Assembly (NCBI GenBank): GCA_947095535.1
Contig: OX352773.1
Location: 26,185,398-26,249,397 of the forward strand
From: Poecilobothrus nobilitatus
Lineage: Eukaryota > Arthropoda > Insecta > Diptera > Dolichopodidae
Length of the DNA stretch: 64,000 nt
Reading direction: 5' to 3'
A program made the translations under genes and the position numbers. A model generated the notes under the pieces. That model ran no database searches. It was not told where the DNA came from and saw only the letters and a program-made list of their open reading frames with translations. Shown one piece after another: positions 24,303 through 37,400 of this stretch (positions are counted from its first letter, which is position 1; every line of letters starts with the position of its first letter).

Positions 24303-25133
24303 TATTTTATACACGTTTTATTTAAAAAGATTATAAAATGTTGCATACATTTAGGATGATTTTCCAAAATAAAACAAAGAAAGTTTTTTCGGTTTTTATT
24401 TAAAAATATTGCAGTACATACATACATTTATTTTTAAAAATTATCACACAAAATATTTTCGAACTAAAGAAAAAAGAATATACAGGCATATAATTAATTA
24501 TGTTTTTTTTTATATAATGTAATATATAATACATACATATATATATATATATATATAAAGATACATAAATAAGTACTGAAAGTATTCAATCGTTATTAAG
24601 TAATAATATAATATTTAAATTCAAATATAATAATAAAATAAAAAAAAATTCCTCTAAATATTCTATGATATTTAAAATTTTAAAATAATATCAGAAAAAT
24701 TTAATGAAATTAAATATTATAATAAATATTAGTATTTTTTTGGTAATAAATTTGGCAGTGTAAATTATTTTCAAGATTTATGACAAATAATTTTTAGAAT
24801 ATGAAAAAAATATGAAAATAAAAATTTATGTTTTAACAGTTATATTGAACTTTAATTTTAAATATAATTTTCATTTAAAACACTAATTAAAATCTAATTA
24901 AATCCAATCTTGAAATTCAATTAGCGAATTGCTTTCAAATAATTAAATTGTTGTAAAATTAAAAAAACACAGTAAATGCCACTTATGACGAAACTTAAAT
25001 ATTATATTGTTGTAATTATTAGGTATAAATTCTTTTAAAATATGCTTACTCTTAAGATTAGGATCAAATAATTTAGAAGTTACTATTTTAATGCTAGTGT
25101 TAGCAACAAAAGGACCACATATTTTTTTTTTTT
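24303..25133. other. A+T-rich non-coding DNA with (TA)n
   Basis: The interval holds a (TA)n tract at 24536-24557 and otherwise featureless A/T-rich sequence. Confidence 0.6.
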
Positions 25134-25220
25134 TATACCCTACACATTAAGGAAGCGAGTTAGGTATAGACATGTATATATATTCTGAATCAGGATCACC
25201 GCCGGAGTCGATTTAGCGAT

Positions 25221-25254
25221 GTCCGTCCGTCCGTCCGTCCGTCCCTCCGTCCGT
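25221..25254. repeat. (GTCC)n microsatellite in HINE C
   Basis: About eight GTCC units with one GTCCC interruption occupy the same relative place as the (CGGA)n of family B read on the opposite strand. Confidence 0.9.
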
Positions 25255-25339
25255 AATGATAACGATAACTCAAAAAATAATGATGCTATCTTGATGAAAT
25301 TTATACTGTAGGTTAACAATGACTAAGGTAAGGCGGGGA

Positions 25340-26020
25340 TTGTAAATGGGCGAAATCGGACCATGCGTTCGAGTACCTCCCATACAACTCCCAAAACCTA
25401 ATACGCATATTTTCGAAATTAATAAAGATAGAAACTTAAAATTTTGTACGAGGGTGTTTTTTTCTGAATCTCTGATATCCCCAAAATTTGAGATGAATTG
25501 GAGTGGTTGTTCGGGTACCTCCCATACAACTCCCAAAACCGAACATGCATATCTTCGAAATTAATAAAGATAGGAACTTCAAATTTGATACGAGGGTGCT
25601 GTTTCCTAAATCCCTGATTTACCTAAAATTTGAGATGAATTGGAGTGGTCGTTCGGGTACCTCCCATACAACTCCCAAAACCGAACAAGCATATCTTCGA
25701 AATTAATAAAGATAGAAACCTCAAATTTGGTACTACGGTGTTGTTTCCTGAATCCCGATTTGTCCAAAATTTAAGATGAATTAGAATGGTTGTTCGGGTA
25801 TCCGCCACACAACTCCTAAGACCACACAAGCATATCTTCGAAATTAATAAATATATAAACTTGAAATTTGATATAAGAATGTTCTACCCTGTTGATGTCT
25901 CTAAAATTTGAGATGAATTGGGGTGGTGGTCCGCGTGCCTTCACACACTTCCCAAGACCTAACAAGCATATTTTCGAATTTAATAAAGATAGAAATCTGA
26001 AATTTTGTACAAAGGTTGTA
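25340..26020. repeat. 142-bp tandem repeat, about five copies
   Basis: The phrase CATACAACTCCCAAAACC and its variants recur at 25381, 25523, 25665, 25806 and 25942, spaced 142, 142, 141 and 136 bp. Each unit also contains a TTCGAAATTAATAAAGATAG block. Divergence grows toward the right, where the last unit is the most changed. Confidence 0.88.
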
Positions 26021-27434
26021 AAAGCATTTATTTTTTTAGCTTAGTTATATTAAATACCTAACTAAAATAACTTATGGATTTTTAATTTAATTTGAATTTT
26101 TTAGGTGTAGGATATAAATAAGTCGGTTGCATCGACTTACTGTTATTTTTACTTGTTTTAATACCACATATGTTCATTTGTGTTTTCCATATAACAGCAA
26201 ACAAATTTTATAGATGAGCTTAAAAATATTCTGAAATAATTCAAAATTAGGATTACATTTAACTTTCATGCAGTTAAATAAGTAAAATTGTATTGTTGGG
26301 GATTTAAGCACTTTTATCAGAATATAATGTAATAAATACAAGAACATGAATTTTTATGATAAAATTCTTAATGTCGAATCCATAATTGCTTTAGTATTAT
26401 TCTATAAATATGTAAAACGGCTAAATAGGACATATAATCATATGTTTAAGTGATTTTAGGGAAGGCACAAACTATTTTCGTAAATTTATTAAGAATCAAT
26501 TGTACATATACTTATTCTATTTTAGGAAATTTAACTATCTAGTTATAGTAAGTTTGTTACAGTTTTCCAAAATCATTAATTTTGATTTATTTTACTTGAT
26601 TATTCTCCTTTAGTTTTATTCAAAAATTTTTAAAAAAATTAACAGTTCGTTTCTCGATAAGTTATTTAAAACATTTTAAAATAAAGTAAAAATTATATAA
26701 AAAAAAAAAAGTTTTTAAAAATTTCATATTTTTAATAATGAAAATTCAATTTCAATTGAAAGTATTTTATATTTTATATAATTTTTATTTATTTAAATAA
26801 ATTGTTTTTTATATATATATTAATTCCCAAATCAAATGTTATGCCTCCTGACATTTACCTGGAATATATTGTTTATTTACATTCTTTTACACTTCAGATA
26901 CATGTATACGTTTATTGGCATAATAAGGCATAAAAAATATTATCGAAAGGAACTAGAAAAACCGATAATGAAATATATGTATTAAAATGTTTACAAAGTT
27001 TTGATGAAGCACTTATTATCACTCAATTTTTAAAAATACCTTTCTAATCATCAATTTTTAACATAGTCAAATTACACAATAGGCTGTGAATTTTTGGAAA
27101 TATTTTGAATTTTTTATAGTAACTGTAATAATTTTTATATAGTTTGAAGGCAAATTGAATGAAAATAAATAAATTTAATAAAATGACTAATAATATTTTC
27201 TCTTTTTTTAGTTTTCTTATTTTTTGATTTTATGTAGTCGAATATCCTGTATATTTATTAAGCTTTTCTTTTGAATTAAATTTTCCAAAGCACTTTAATA
27301 AAAAAATAAAAGAATAGAATTTTACTGTTACTATTACAAATTTATTCCAATCTTGATTAGAAACGAATTTAGAAAATTATTTTCTATCCAAGAATCTTCT
27401 TAAAAGTTGAATATTGCCAATTTATTAAAAATAA

Positions 27435-27497
27435 AACAGGAATTTTATGATTTATTATCTAACAATAGAAACAGGAATTTTATGATTTATTATCTAA
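27435..27497. repeat. 28-bp direct duplication, 35-bp period
   Basis: AACAGGAATTTTATGATTTA and the following eight bases (27435-27462) recur exactly at 27470-27497. Because 35 is not a multiple of three, the duplication shifts frame inside the 86-codon frame that spans it. That argues against this frame being a conserved gene. Confidence 0.85.
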
Positions 27498-29701
27498 AAT
27501 TGGAAAATTTTTACACCATTCTAGCGCAAGTAAATCAAGAACTAAACAATGAAAATGGATTTGAAATTGAATGGAATATGGCAATACTTGAGATGGAAAA
27601 TTTATACTGTTTTCATTGGGGAAGAAATTTTTGTGTGTTCAATTGCGTCATCTTGGAATTGAAATAGTTTTAAATTTGGCTATAATCAATAGCTATCCTT
27701 GTTTATGTTTTAAAAAATCTTGATTCTTGATTAGTAACATCAAAAAAAAATTCGTTCAAATAGTGATATAATTAAAACATTATATATTATCTATAAACCA
27801 GACTGGTGTTTAGATGAATATTTTATTGTTTATTAAACAAATATTGTATTGTTCATCATTTTATTTGTTGATGATATGATATTGTTCGGATAAGTTCATT
27901 CAACATTGATGGAATCGAAGTTTCCGAAAGAAAATTTCCAATTCATTTTATTAAAACCTTATCCTTGCTTTCTATTTAGCAATTAAAGCATCAATTTACA
28001 CTAAATAAAGTGCTTTAGAAATATCCACAGCGCATATATCACTCTTTGAGCTTTCCATATATTAAATTTTTAATATTGAAATATTTCTAAAGTTTTGTAT
28101 TTATTACTTTAAACAATTTTAAAGGGGGAAAACTGAAGTGACAAACTAAATAGGTTTGTATAATCCCCAGTAATTTGAGTTCACAAGTAGTGAAAAATTT
28201 TTAAATTTTTATTTTAGGTTCTTGTTCTCTCGATTGGTGTTTAACAGTTTTATTCAGTATATATGAAACATTGCGTAATCTGCTTTAGGCTAAGTGTAAC
28301 TTAAAATATCGAAACCAGGATATTTAAAAAAAGTTTAAAAAAAAAAAAAACATTTAACTGGCAATCTTTTACTTTAAATATATATATTTCTTTTTATTGA
28401 AGTTAAACCACAAAATATAACCTTTATTTGGAAAAATGTCAAAAATTATACTTTTTTTTATCTTTAATTTCTTTATTTATAATTTTTTTTTTCGTTTTTA
28501 CATAACCAAAAAAAGATATATGTTAAAAAAGAAACAAAAAGAATATGTCAATTTTAATTTTTTTTTTTCATTCTTTGCAACATTTTGTTGTTTTATCTTT
28601 CCATTTTCACCCCATCATCTTAAGCTGATAAAATAACAGAATAACATATAAAAATCGAATTCAAGTATAACAAAAAAGTAAGTTTAGTGGTATCTGTCGG
28701 ATTTGGAACTTAATTCATAGTCTTCATTACCTGAAATGCTGTTATTTTTTAAGAGATAGGAGAAAAGTAAAAATAAAAAGTAAATCAGCTAAAACTCAGA
28801 AATAAAAACAAAATCAGAAAAAAATAAAAAGCAAAAAATAATACTAAAAAAAATTTTTTTTTTATTTATAGTACGATACATATACATACGAGTATGTGTA
28901 AATAATATTTAAAACGACAGGTTTTCAAAAATGGATAATCATATAGTTATCAGGATCAACATCGACAATACGAATAAGAATGCAAATAAAAACACCGGAA
29001 CCAAAAACCTACATCAACATTTTATTCCATTGGGAATGTTTTGCCTTGTTTTTTTTTTTTTTGTTTTTTCTTTGTTTGCATATATTGAGGCGTAAATGAG
29101 ATTGAGAGTGAATGTTATCATAATAACATTTTTCGAAACTACTTAATTTAAATACTATATAAAAAGTTTAAATATATTTACTGTAATTAAATATTTAATG
29201 ATGATTAAAATTAAAATTTAAATTCGTCTTGTAAAAATTACCATAAAACAATTTAAGTTCAAAGCTTTAGTAATGAAATTTAATTGCTTTTATTTTAGTG
29301 TATGAAATTTTGTCTATTCTTTTACAATTTTAGAAGATTACAAAAATTGCCGAAAAATTCAATTCTTTAATCTTAATGATAATTCAAACTTTTATATCAT
29401 AAATTAAGAGTTGATTATTATTTTATATATAGCTGTTCTTTCAAATTATTCGAAACTTAAGGTATGATATTTTTTATAATGAAAAATAGTGGTTGAAAAA
29501 AAAAAGGAAGGAGGACAAAATATAAATAAATTAGAAGTTGTATAATGAAATGTGATTTGAATAGATTTAATAAAATATATATGTATGGGAGCATAAACAA
29601 TTGTCGTTTTTGTTCTTATACACACAAAGCTACAAAAAAATCTATGAGTATATAATATAAGTTAAGGGTATCAACATTTTATTTTCATTTTTATTCTCTT
29701 T

Positions 29702-29761
29702 TATATATATATATATATATATATATTTGTTTGTCCCATATATATATATATATATATATAA
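29702..29761. repeat. Two (TA)n tracts around a 12-base spacer
   Basis: About 12 TA units (29702-29726) and another 11 or so (29738-29761) flank TTTGTTTGTCCC. Confidence 0.9.
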
Positions 29762-32700
29762 AATATATATTCATTTATTTACCTGAAATGTAAATATTGA
29801 TTGTAAGTAAAAATTATTGGAGCAAAATGTTTTTTCTATCTTTATTTCTTTGCTTATTTTTCTTTTTGTTTTTTATAAATTGTTTTTTTTTTTCTCTCAT
29901 ATCCTTCATATTGTAGTCAGATTTAAATCTCAACTCAATAATTGTATACATATTATAATATAACATATGTACATAATCATATGTAAGAATGGTTTTAATA
30001 CATGCATAATATGAATATATTTATATTGAAAAAAAAAATTATTTATCTCAATTGTTTATTCTTATATTGAACACATACATACGTAATAACCTTTATGCAT
30101 AGGTAAATAAAATATACTATACTTATAATAAATAAATATATATATATGTTTATGTATGTTGAATAATGGTCATATATGTAACAATTTAATATCGTTCGTT
30201 CTTTATTGTGTTAACAAGTCCTGCAGGATATTCAAGGATGAACAAAAAAAAGTATATAGAAAACAAATAAAAAAAAAAAACAAGAACAGAAATAAAAATT
30301 TTATTTACGAGTGTATTTATGTTAAAAGTATAACAAAAAAAAAAAAAAAAAAACAAAGAAAAAATAGCGCAAATTGTAAAAATTTATTGAAAATATATTT
30401 AAATGGATTAAAAGATTCTTTCTTGTTAAAAATAAATATAGTTGTTTTTTTTATTATCATTATTGTTCATTTTATTAAAAAAAAACATGAGGATATTTTT
30501 CTTTTCAATTTTTTTCTTAATTTGTAATCATTCACAAAACGAGAATTTTTCTTTTATTTCTTAAAATTTTTTTTCTTTTTTTTTTTTTTGTATGGGTTTT
30601 CTGTAACTTTTATCGACAAACGATTTTTGAATATTCAAGGAATATTTTAATTGGAAAAAAATATTAAGTGGAATTATTTGTTATTAGTTCCTGGATTTTT
30701 ATTTTATTGTATATAGTTCCATTCAATTAAATTCATAAATGATCAAATAATTAAAATGATTTTAATGAATTTTCTTATTTAAGTTGACTTTATTTAAGTT
30801 AGAAAATTAAATTTCTATTAATTTTCATTTTATAAAAGTGAAATGAATATATGCAAAAGAAAAAATATTTTATAAAATAAAATTAATTCAATTTACTTTA
30901 AAAGTTAAACATTTAAATATAAAATGCTTACGAAAGAAGTATATGTAAAGGAACAATGAAAATTGATATCAAAAGTCATATATTTTGTATGGTTATCAAA
31001 TCTATTAGCTACATATTTTTTAATTCAAATCAATTAAATAATTTTTTTTCTTCTCTTTACTTTTAAAACAATGCAAATTAATGAAAAAAAATTGTAAGTA
31101 CATGTAATTTATAATAATGTCTATTAATTAAAAAAAAAAAAATTGATTTGAAAAGGATTGATAGAGAAGATTTTAATTGGTTTAATTGGAAATGGTTTTA
31201 TTCTGGGCTTGTATATACATTATTGATAGTGTTTAAAAAGGAAAAACAGAAGTTATTGGTGGTTAGAAGATACTTATTAGTATACATAAATATCAAAAAT
31301 TGTTTTTTTTTTTTTTTTTTTATTTTAAATTTTAGAAATAATTTTTTCTTTGTTGGTTTTTCCCGAATATTTAACAGTTCGGTAAAAGCCCATGAAGAAA
31401 AAAGGGATGGGGGTGGTTAGGTTAAGTTTGTTTTATTAGGATTAAGTTTTATTTATACTTTTAAAATTTTTGAAATAACCTTGGTTTTTTATATGACTTT
31501 CCAAGGAAAAAAAAAAAGCAAATAAAAAAAACTCATATTGTTAAATAAATATTCAAAAAGACTTCTTTTAAATAAATACATTTAAGACTAGATTAAGATG
31601 TTTGTTATTTTTTCAAAGCTAATAATGTTAATTTGTGAAATATAACCATTTTTTTTGTAATTTTTTTTAGGTTTAGTTATAATTGAAAAAATAAATAATT
31701 AAAAAAAAAAAAGAAAAAAAAAAAACACAGCTTTCAGGATTTATTTTTTTGAATTTGGGTTGATTTCACAGCTTGTTATACAGCTGAGATTCAAAACAAA
31801 CACCTATTATCTAAATATATTATGTTAAAATATCATTGACCATACTATTATATGGACTGTTCTGAATTTTTTAAAATAATTGTTGAAAGCTTATGTTAAA
31901 GTTATAATGAAATAAATGAGGAAATGAAAGATATTAAATTTTGAGTTTCATTGTTTCTTGGATTAATAAAAACTGTAATCTTTTATTTTTGAATTTATTC
32001 AGATTTATAAAAAAAAATTCCATATAGAGAAACCTTTATTTTTACGCAAAACACAAGAAAATTAAAAAAGTAGGTATACTTCAGAAAACTTTTAGATAAA
32101 ATGGATAAAATATTATACATGCTAGCTAGATCATATATAATTAAAAGGATAACATTAAAATCAAAACCACTAAATATTCTTAAATTTAAAAAAAAATTTT
32201 TAATGTATTTTTAAAAAAAATGTTATTGCCTATGGTCAGGCGTATATTAAAGTACAATATATTGCATTATATTTGGATTATGTAATACAGTTTTTTTATT
32301 CCTAAAAAATATATATAACTTTTTTAATTTTTAATAAAACAAAATATATATGCATTTAGTAGAATACTTATGGAGGACCACAAATTAGAGCGGAAATTAA
32401 AAACAAAAATATAAACTTTTTTTTATTTCGAAAAAGTCAAAAAAAAAAAATAAAAAATTGTTTTACCTTAATTTGTTTTTACCAAATTTTATCAAAATTC
32501 ATATTCAGGATATGCCTTTTTTTATGATTTATATAATAATTTTGATTTTATTTTATGTCTTTTTTTTTTTTGGCAATAAATGATTTTTGTGTTTTTATTA
32601 CTTTAAAATCTAATGTGAAAGTGTATAGATATAAAGTACTGGCTATAATCCAATATTCATATATTTTGTACAGTATCAAGGTCATTTTTAATATTTCTAT

Positions 32701-34173
32701 CTGTTTCTCTGGGTCTCTTGGTCTTTTGGTTTCTCTGTTTTTTTTTTGCTCTTATATATTTCAAAATATATTTTGATTTTCCAGTTTAACACATTTTCGT
32801 TTAATTTTCATATATATATATATACTTAATAAATTTTTGAATATTCACGCGAATAAAATACATTATATTTTATGTGAATATTTTTTTTTTTTGTTTTATG
32901 AGCCCCCAAAGGATAATAATAATAATATGGAAGTAAAAGATTTCTTATATAAATATATTTTTGTTGAAAAAGAATCAAATAAATTTTTAAAAAGTTATAT
33001 TCATATTTTTAAGTATTTTTATATTTTATTGTTGAAATAAGATTTATTTTAAAAATATTGGTACATGGGGAGGTATAATATAAAATAAGGTTATTTTCTA
33101 AAAATAAGTGACAAGGAAAGAATAGAAAAATAAAGAAATAATAAGAAAGATCGAAATGTTTTTTTATTTTAAAATATTTTTATGTTAAATTTAGACATTT
33201 ATTTCATTTATTTATTTCATTAAATTTATTTCATTTTTAAAGCTTCTAAATTAATTTTTCTGGTCGATTTGCCCATTTATTTATATTAAATATTTCTATT
33301 ATCCAAATTTTAAGTTTGTACCGGAAATAAAGAATAACAATTTACATAGTAATTATGTAATATGTAATGTTATCGAAATCTTGTGAAATTTCTATTGATC
33401 CCCAATAAAAAATAAACCTTTAAGCAACAATTAAAAATAAGGAAGAACAATGGTTAATAATAATATAATGTTCAATAATTGTGTTAATTTTTAGGATTTA
33501 AATTATAAAAAATTTCCGACCTTTTTATATTTGTCTGTAGTTTTCAAAGTATTTTTAGTCTAAACAGACTTAAACTTTTTTTCAGTATTTTGTAATTTTA
33601 AAATTTTTCTGGAACTTAAAATTTATTAAGAGTCGTGGTTCTCTTTTTATTTCTAAAGCTAGTGTTCTTTTAGAAATAAAAGTGAACTAGTCTAAAGTAT
33701 ATACTTCAAATCTCCTAAAGTACTAATCATTATTTTATGTTATTGCAACATTACTAACTTTTTGTTTTTTTTTTTTTTAACTTTTATTTATTATTTAAAG
33801 ATCTTACGTTATTACCCTAAAAAGTTTATAAAATAGATATTTTAGCATTTATATAATATTAACATGTAAAAATATTTAGTATTTTTGTTTGCTAATTTTT
33901 GGTTTTCAGATTTTCATTTTATAATATTTTTATATTTTTTATTATGATGATTATTAACATATATTATTCTTAATTTACAATTATTGATAAAAAAAAATAT
34001 TGAAAAAACCATTATAGTATCTTATCCTTATTTTAACAGAAAACTTAACCTAATTAACCCTAAAAAAAGCTAACCTACCCTAATCTAGTTCCTACCCTAA
34101 TATGTATATTATTATACTATATTCTACCTAACCACCAAACATTTTTTTTATCTAAAGTATCCTTATAAGGAAT

Positions 34174-34184
34174 TACTAACTTAT
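34174..34184. repeat. 11-bp target-site duplication, left copy
   Basis: TACTAACTTAT recurs exactly at 34464-34474, directly outside the SINE. Confidence 0.88.
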
Positions 34185-34463
34185 TTATTTTATTTTATTT
34201 ATATTAATATTACATACATAAATGTAATGCAATATTATTGAACCATCGGATACCAAGGCCATTATAGGTTTTTATACTATTATTAAATTATATACTAATA
34301 TTATTTATTTTGTTTATATTATATACTATATATTTACATTATATTATATTTGGTCGTAAGGGGGGTATGTAACGAAAAAAACACTTACGACCTGTGCAGG
34401 GATCGAACCCACACTTCTTCGGTTAATACGCCACAGGCCTACCCACTAGGCTACCGAAGCCCC
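34185..34463 (-). mobile_element. SINE family 1 copy, long subfamily, with 11-bp target duplication
   Basis: The minus strand reads GGGGCTTCGGTAGCCTAGTG (intact A-box-like region), then AGTGTGGGTTCGATCCCTGC (B box) and CAGGTCGTAAGTG. The A/T body ends in TTACATTTATGTATGTAA and a TAAATAAAATAAAATAAA-type tail. It is nearly identical to 24022-24302. Perfect 11-bp duplications outside both ends are the signature of insertion by LINE machinery (target-primed reverse transcription). The internal A and B boxes would be read by RNA polymerase III. Confidence 0.9.
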
Positions 34464-34474
34464 TACTAACTTAT
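34464..34474. repeat. 11-bp target-site duplication, right copy
   Basis: TACTAACTTAT repeats 34174-34184 exactly and abuts the 5' end of the SINE. Confidence 0.88.
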
Positions 34475-37400
34475 CGCCTGAATTGCTTTGCCTTAATTTT
34501 TTTTATAAATTGCATATTTTTAGGAGGAATAATACGAAATTTGTTTTTGTGCAAACAAGTAAATCTTCTACGTAATTATTTGTTTTCTAAACAAGTATTG
34601 CGATAATTTGATAAAAAAAAAAAAAATTCTCTTCCATACAATTTAAAAATTAAATAATTTTATATTTCAACCATAAAAAATTTATTGTCATATTAAATTT
34701 TACCATAACCTTAATTTTCACAAATTACGATTAACAAAAATCATAGAGTAAGTAAGCGTCAGTGAAATTTCATTTAAAACTACGATAATACGATTTTTGT
34801 TTTTTTTTTTAAGATTTTCTGGTAGAGTAGAAAAAAAAAATTAAATTCTGTAAGTTTACATGTCTTTAAATTAAACTTATTAAATTTTTTAAATATTTAA
34901 TTTAATATTTTTAATTTATTTTGTGTTATTTTTAATTTATTTTATTTTAAAATGAAAATATTTTAAATTTAAAATAATAATCAGGTAATTTAAAATTGAT
35001 CTGATTATATGAAAAGCTGAAATCGGAAACGTCATTTACGAATCAATTTGTCTTGCAGTATAATTTAAAACGCAGACAACCTATAATAAATTAAAGGATT
35101 AGTCTCCATATATGCATGGTTACTTTTGCAGCCGATGTACAAATAGCATTTCGGATTTCAGCTAAAATTAATTTAAAAAAGAAAACTTAGTTTCGGATTT
35201 GAAAAAGCTTCTTATGTTACATTTCCTGTTGTTTATAACTTTTTTTTTTATAGCCCATTCTGTTTTTTTGGAGACATATTTCTTGACAGATATAATTTAT
35301 ATAATTCCATTAAGGAATTATACTATATAAATGCCATCTGATTTAAAGTTTCTGATTGCCAATGCTGGCTGAAAAGCGAAAAACAATGCATGAATATTTT
35401 TTAAATTTAATTGTAATGATTTAAAAAACCATTCTAATGTATTTGCTTGGATTCGCTATAAGATTTAATAACAATTACCTAAATTTGTTCTCAAATCTTT
35501 CTGTTAAATAATATAAAATATAACTATTTATAATATAATTTCTTTCAATTTTCTTTTTAGTTAAAACATAGTTGTATTCTATTTTTTTATTTACAGAGTA
35601 ATCTTATCTTATTTAAATTAATGAGAAAAAATGTTGTCGCCATTATATTTTTGCCATAGTCGTGCCCTAGAATTAAAAATATAGGAAAACAAAATATATC
35701 TATCATTATGTATTTATATCAATTTATTAACCAATTGTACAATTTTGTCGTCCTTGTTAAATCATTTTTTTTTTGTTTCCTTTTGTGGTGATGAATACAT
35801 TTAATTTTTTTTCCGGAATGTTTATACATAGCTTTAATATAAATGACATTTAGATTTTTATCGTAATTCAGTGGTGGTATTTGTAACTTTTTTTTACTTT
35901 GGAACTGTAATGTCTTTTTATCTAACTAAATTTGCAAAATTTACTTTGATCAATCTATGCTGATTTTGATATTCCATGAACGTTATACAATATACAGGTT
36001 AGTAATTATTGTTTTTTTAGTAAGTAGTCGAATTGTCAAAAATAAATAGTAACTAAATAATTTTATTCATTTTAAATTTCAAAGTTTTATTTTGGTACAG
36101 AATAAAAGGGATTTGTAACAGGTCTATTTAATTGATAGGCAACTAAAGCAAAATTAGATAGATAGACATATCATTTTATTAAGGTCTGTTAAAACAAAGT
36201 AACAAACAAAATATTCTAAATATAGTTTCAGAATCTTTTCATTTTTATGCTATGTTTAATAATTTATTCTTAAACTAATTTAAATTGGATTCACCTTATA
36301 CTGCAATTATACTAAAAGAGTCATTTGGAATATGATAATATTGATATACAAGATTTCTGTTGATAGTAAAAATTTATACTTGTATGCCATCCCTGAATTT
36401 TCATTTTTATGTGGTGTATTACATAATTAACTGAAACCATAAAAGGGAGTTTCACAATATATTTTTGAAAAAAAAAAACCAAAAAAAAAGATGCTATGAT
36501 ATCCTGTAGCCAGTAGAACCATTTGCTTTTGCTTTTCCAATTTTGTTTTGGTGAATAAAAATTCGTTTCTATTATTCTTAATGAAAATTCTTCGTGAATT
36601 TTGTTTTTATCATTTATATTCCCCGCTTTTTCTATGTTTTTTTTTTATTTAATTTTTTTTCTCTTTTTTTTTTTTTGTTGTGGTAGATAATAGGTGAACA
36701 TTAGAGATATTTATTTTGAAAATTTATTTTTATTTGAAAAGGAAACGTAAAAGAAAAATTATTTACGCTTTGCCAAATTTTTAATAATAGATGAAAAGAA
36801 AAGTTATCTATTAGATATGTAAAAAAAAAAAAAAAAATTTTTAATATGGTCCGAAAATATTGCAGAATTTTCTGTTTTTAGTGGACAAATAGGAAAATTG
36901 AGAACAAATGAACATTTAAATAAATATATCATTACATAAAATAATTTTCTCTAATGATCATTTAAAGTATGTATATTTTCTTTTAACTTTTGGATGCAGT
37001 ATATGTAACAGAAGAAAGAGAAAAAAAAAAAAAATACCGTTAAGAAAGAATAATATTTCGTTTTTTTTTTGCTAATTATTCTCAGAATTTTGAAAATTCT
37101 TGTGATGAGTGTTGATTTAATGCTAATGTTAGTTAAATTAAGTGATAATATACCATACATTGTACAGGTTTCTTCATTTATATTTTAATAGTAATTTTGT
37201 ACAATGATTTTTGTAAAAATAGTTAGTTTTCTTTTCCATTTATTTTATTACTTTAGTCAAGGATAAAAATAAACTAATATTTATTTTGATAATTTTTAGT
37301 TTTAAATACATTTTTAAGACCAAATTAAAAAATTCCTTTTAAAAAACGTTTCACTTTAAATATTTTAATTGTCATTGAGTTCCATATTTTGTAATTTCGA

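Larger units (their letters stand above)
25134..26160 (+). mobile_element. HINE family C element (DINE-1-like)
   Basis: The head TATACCCTACACATTAA (25134-25150) is the inverted partner of TTAGGTGTAGGATATA (26101-26116). After the head come GAGTCGATTTAGCGATGTCC, a GTCC microsatellite (25221-25254), and ACGATAACTCAAAAAATAA, the phrase also found in family B. About five tandem repeats of roughly 142 bp fill the core. The 3' end has a perfect 7-bp hairpin, TAAGTCG-GTTGCAT-CGACTTA (26119-26139), followed by TTACTTGTTTT. The layout is that of a non-autonomous Helentron. No Rep/helicase reading frame is present. The four overlapping frames between 25270 and 25829 are repeat translations. Confidence 0.8.
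26161..34173. other. Eight kb of A+T-rich DNA with no recognised element
   Basis: I see no mobile-element match, tRNA box or credible gene. Local oddities are a 28-bp sequence duplicated in tandem with a 35-bp period (27435-27497), paired (TA)n tracts near 29.7 kb, an imperfect hairpin of about 22 bp (33637-33687) and a patch of degenerate CCTAA-like words (34045-34105). The frames at 27407-27667, 28436-28636, 30156-30527 and 31148-31420 are low-complexity. The 123-codon one follows an A-rich strand made largely of AAA codons. Confidence 0.55.

Noticed and set aside
25270..25829. Four overlapping frames on both strands
   Set aside because: They repeat the 142-bp tandem unit of HINE C and would encode the same peptide again and again.
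27407..27667. 86-codon frame with protein-like composition
   Set aside because: It contains a 28-bp duplication with a 35-bp period, which shifts frame, and it has no recognisable motif.
30156..30527. 123-codon frame on the plus strand
   Set aside because: It runs through poly-A-rich sequence; lysine and asparagine runs follow from A-rich codons, and no domain or gene structure is visible.
34045..34105. CCTAA-like words resembling insect telomere repeats
   Set aside because: The words are irregular and interrupted, with no tandem period. It is an internal A/T-rich region, and flies generally lack TTAGG telomeres.
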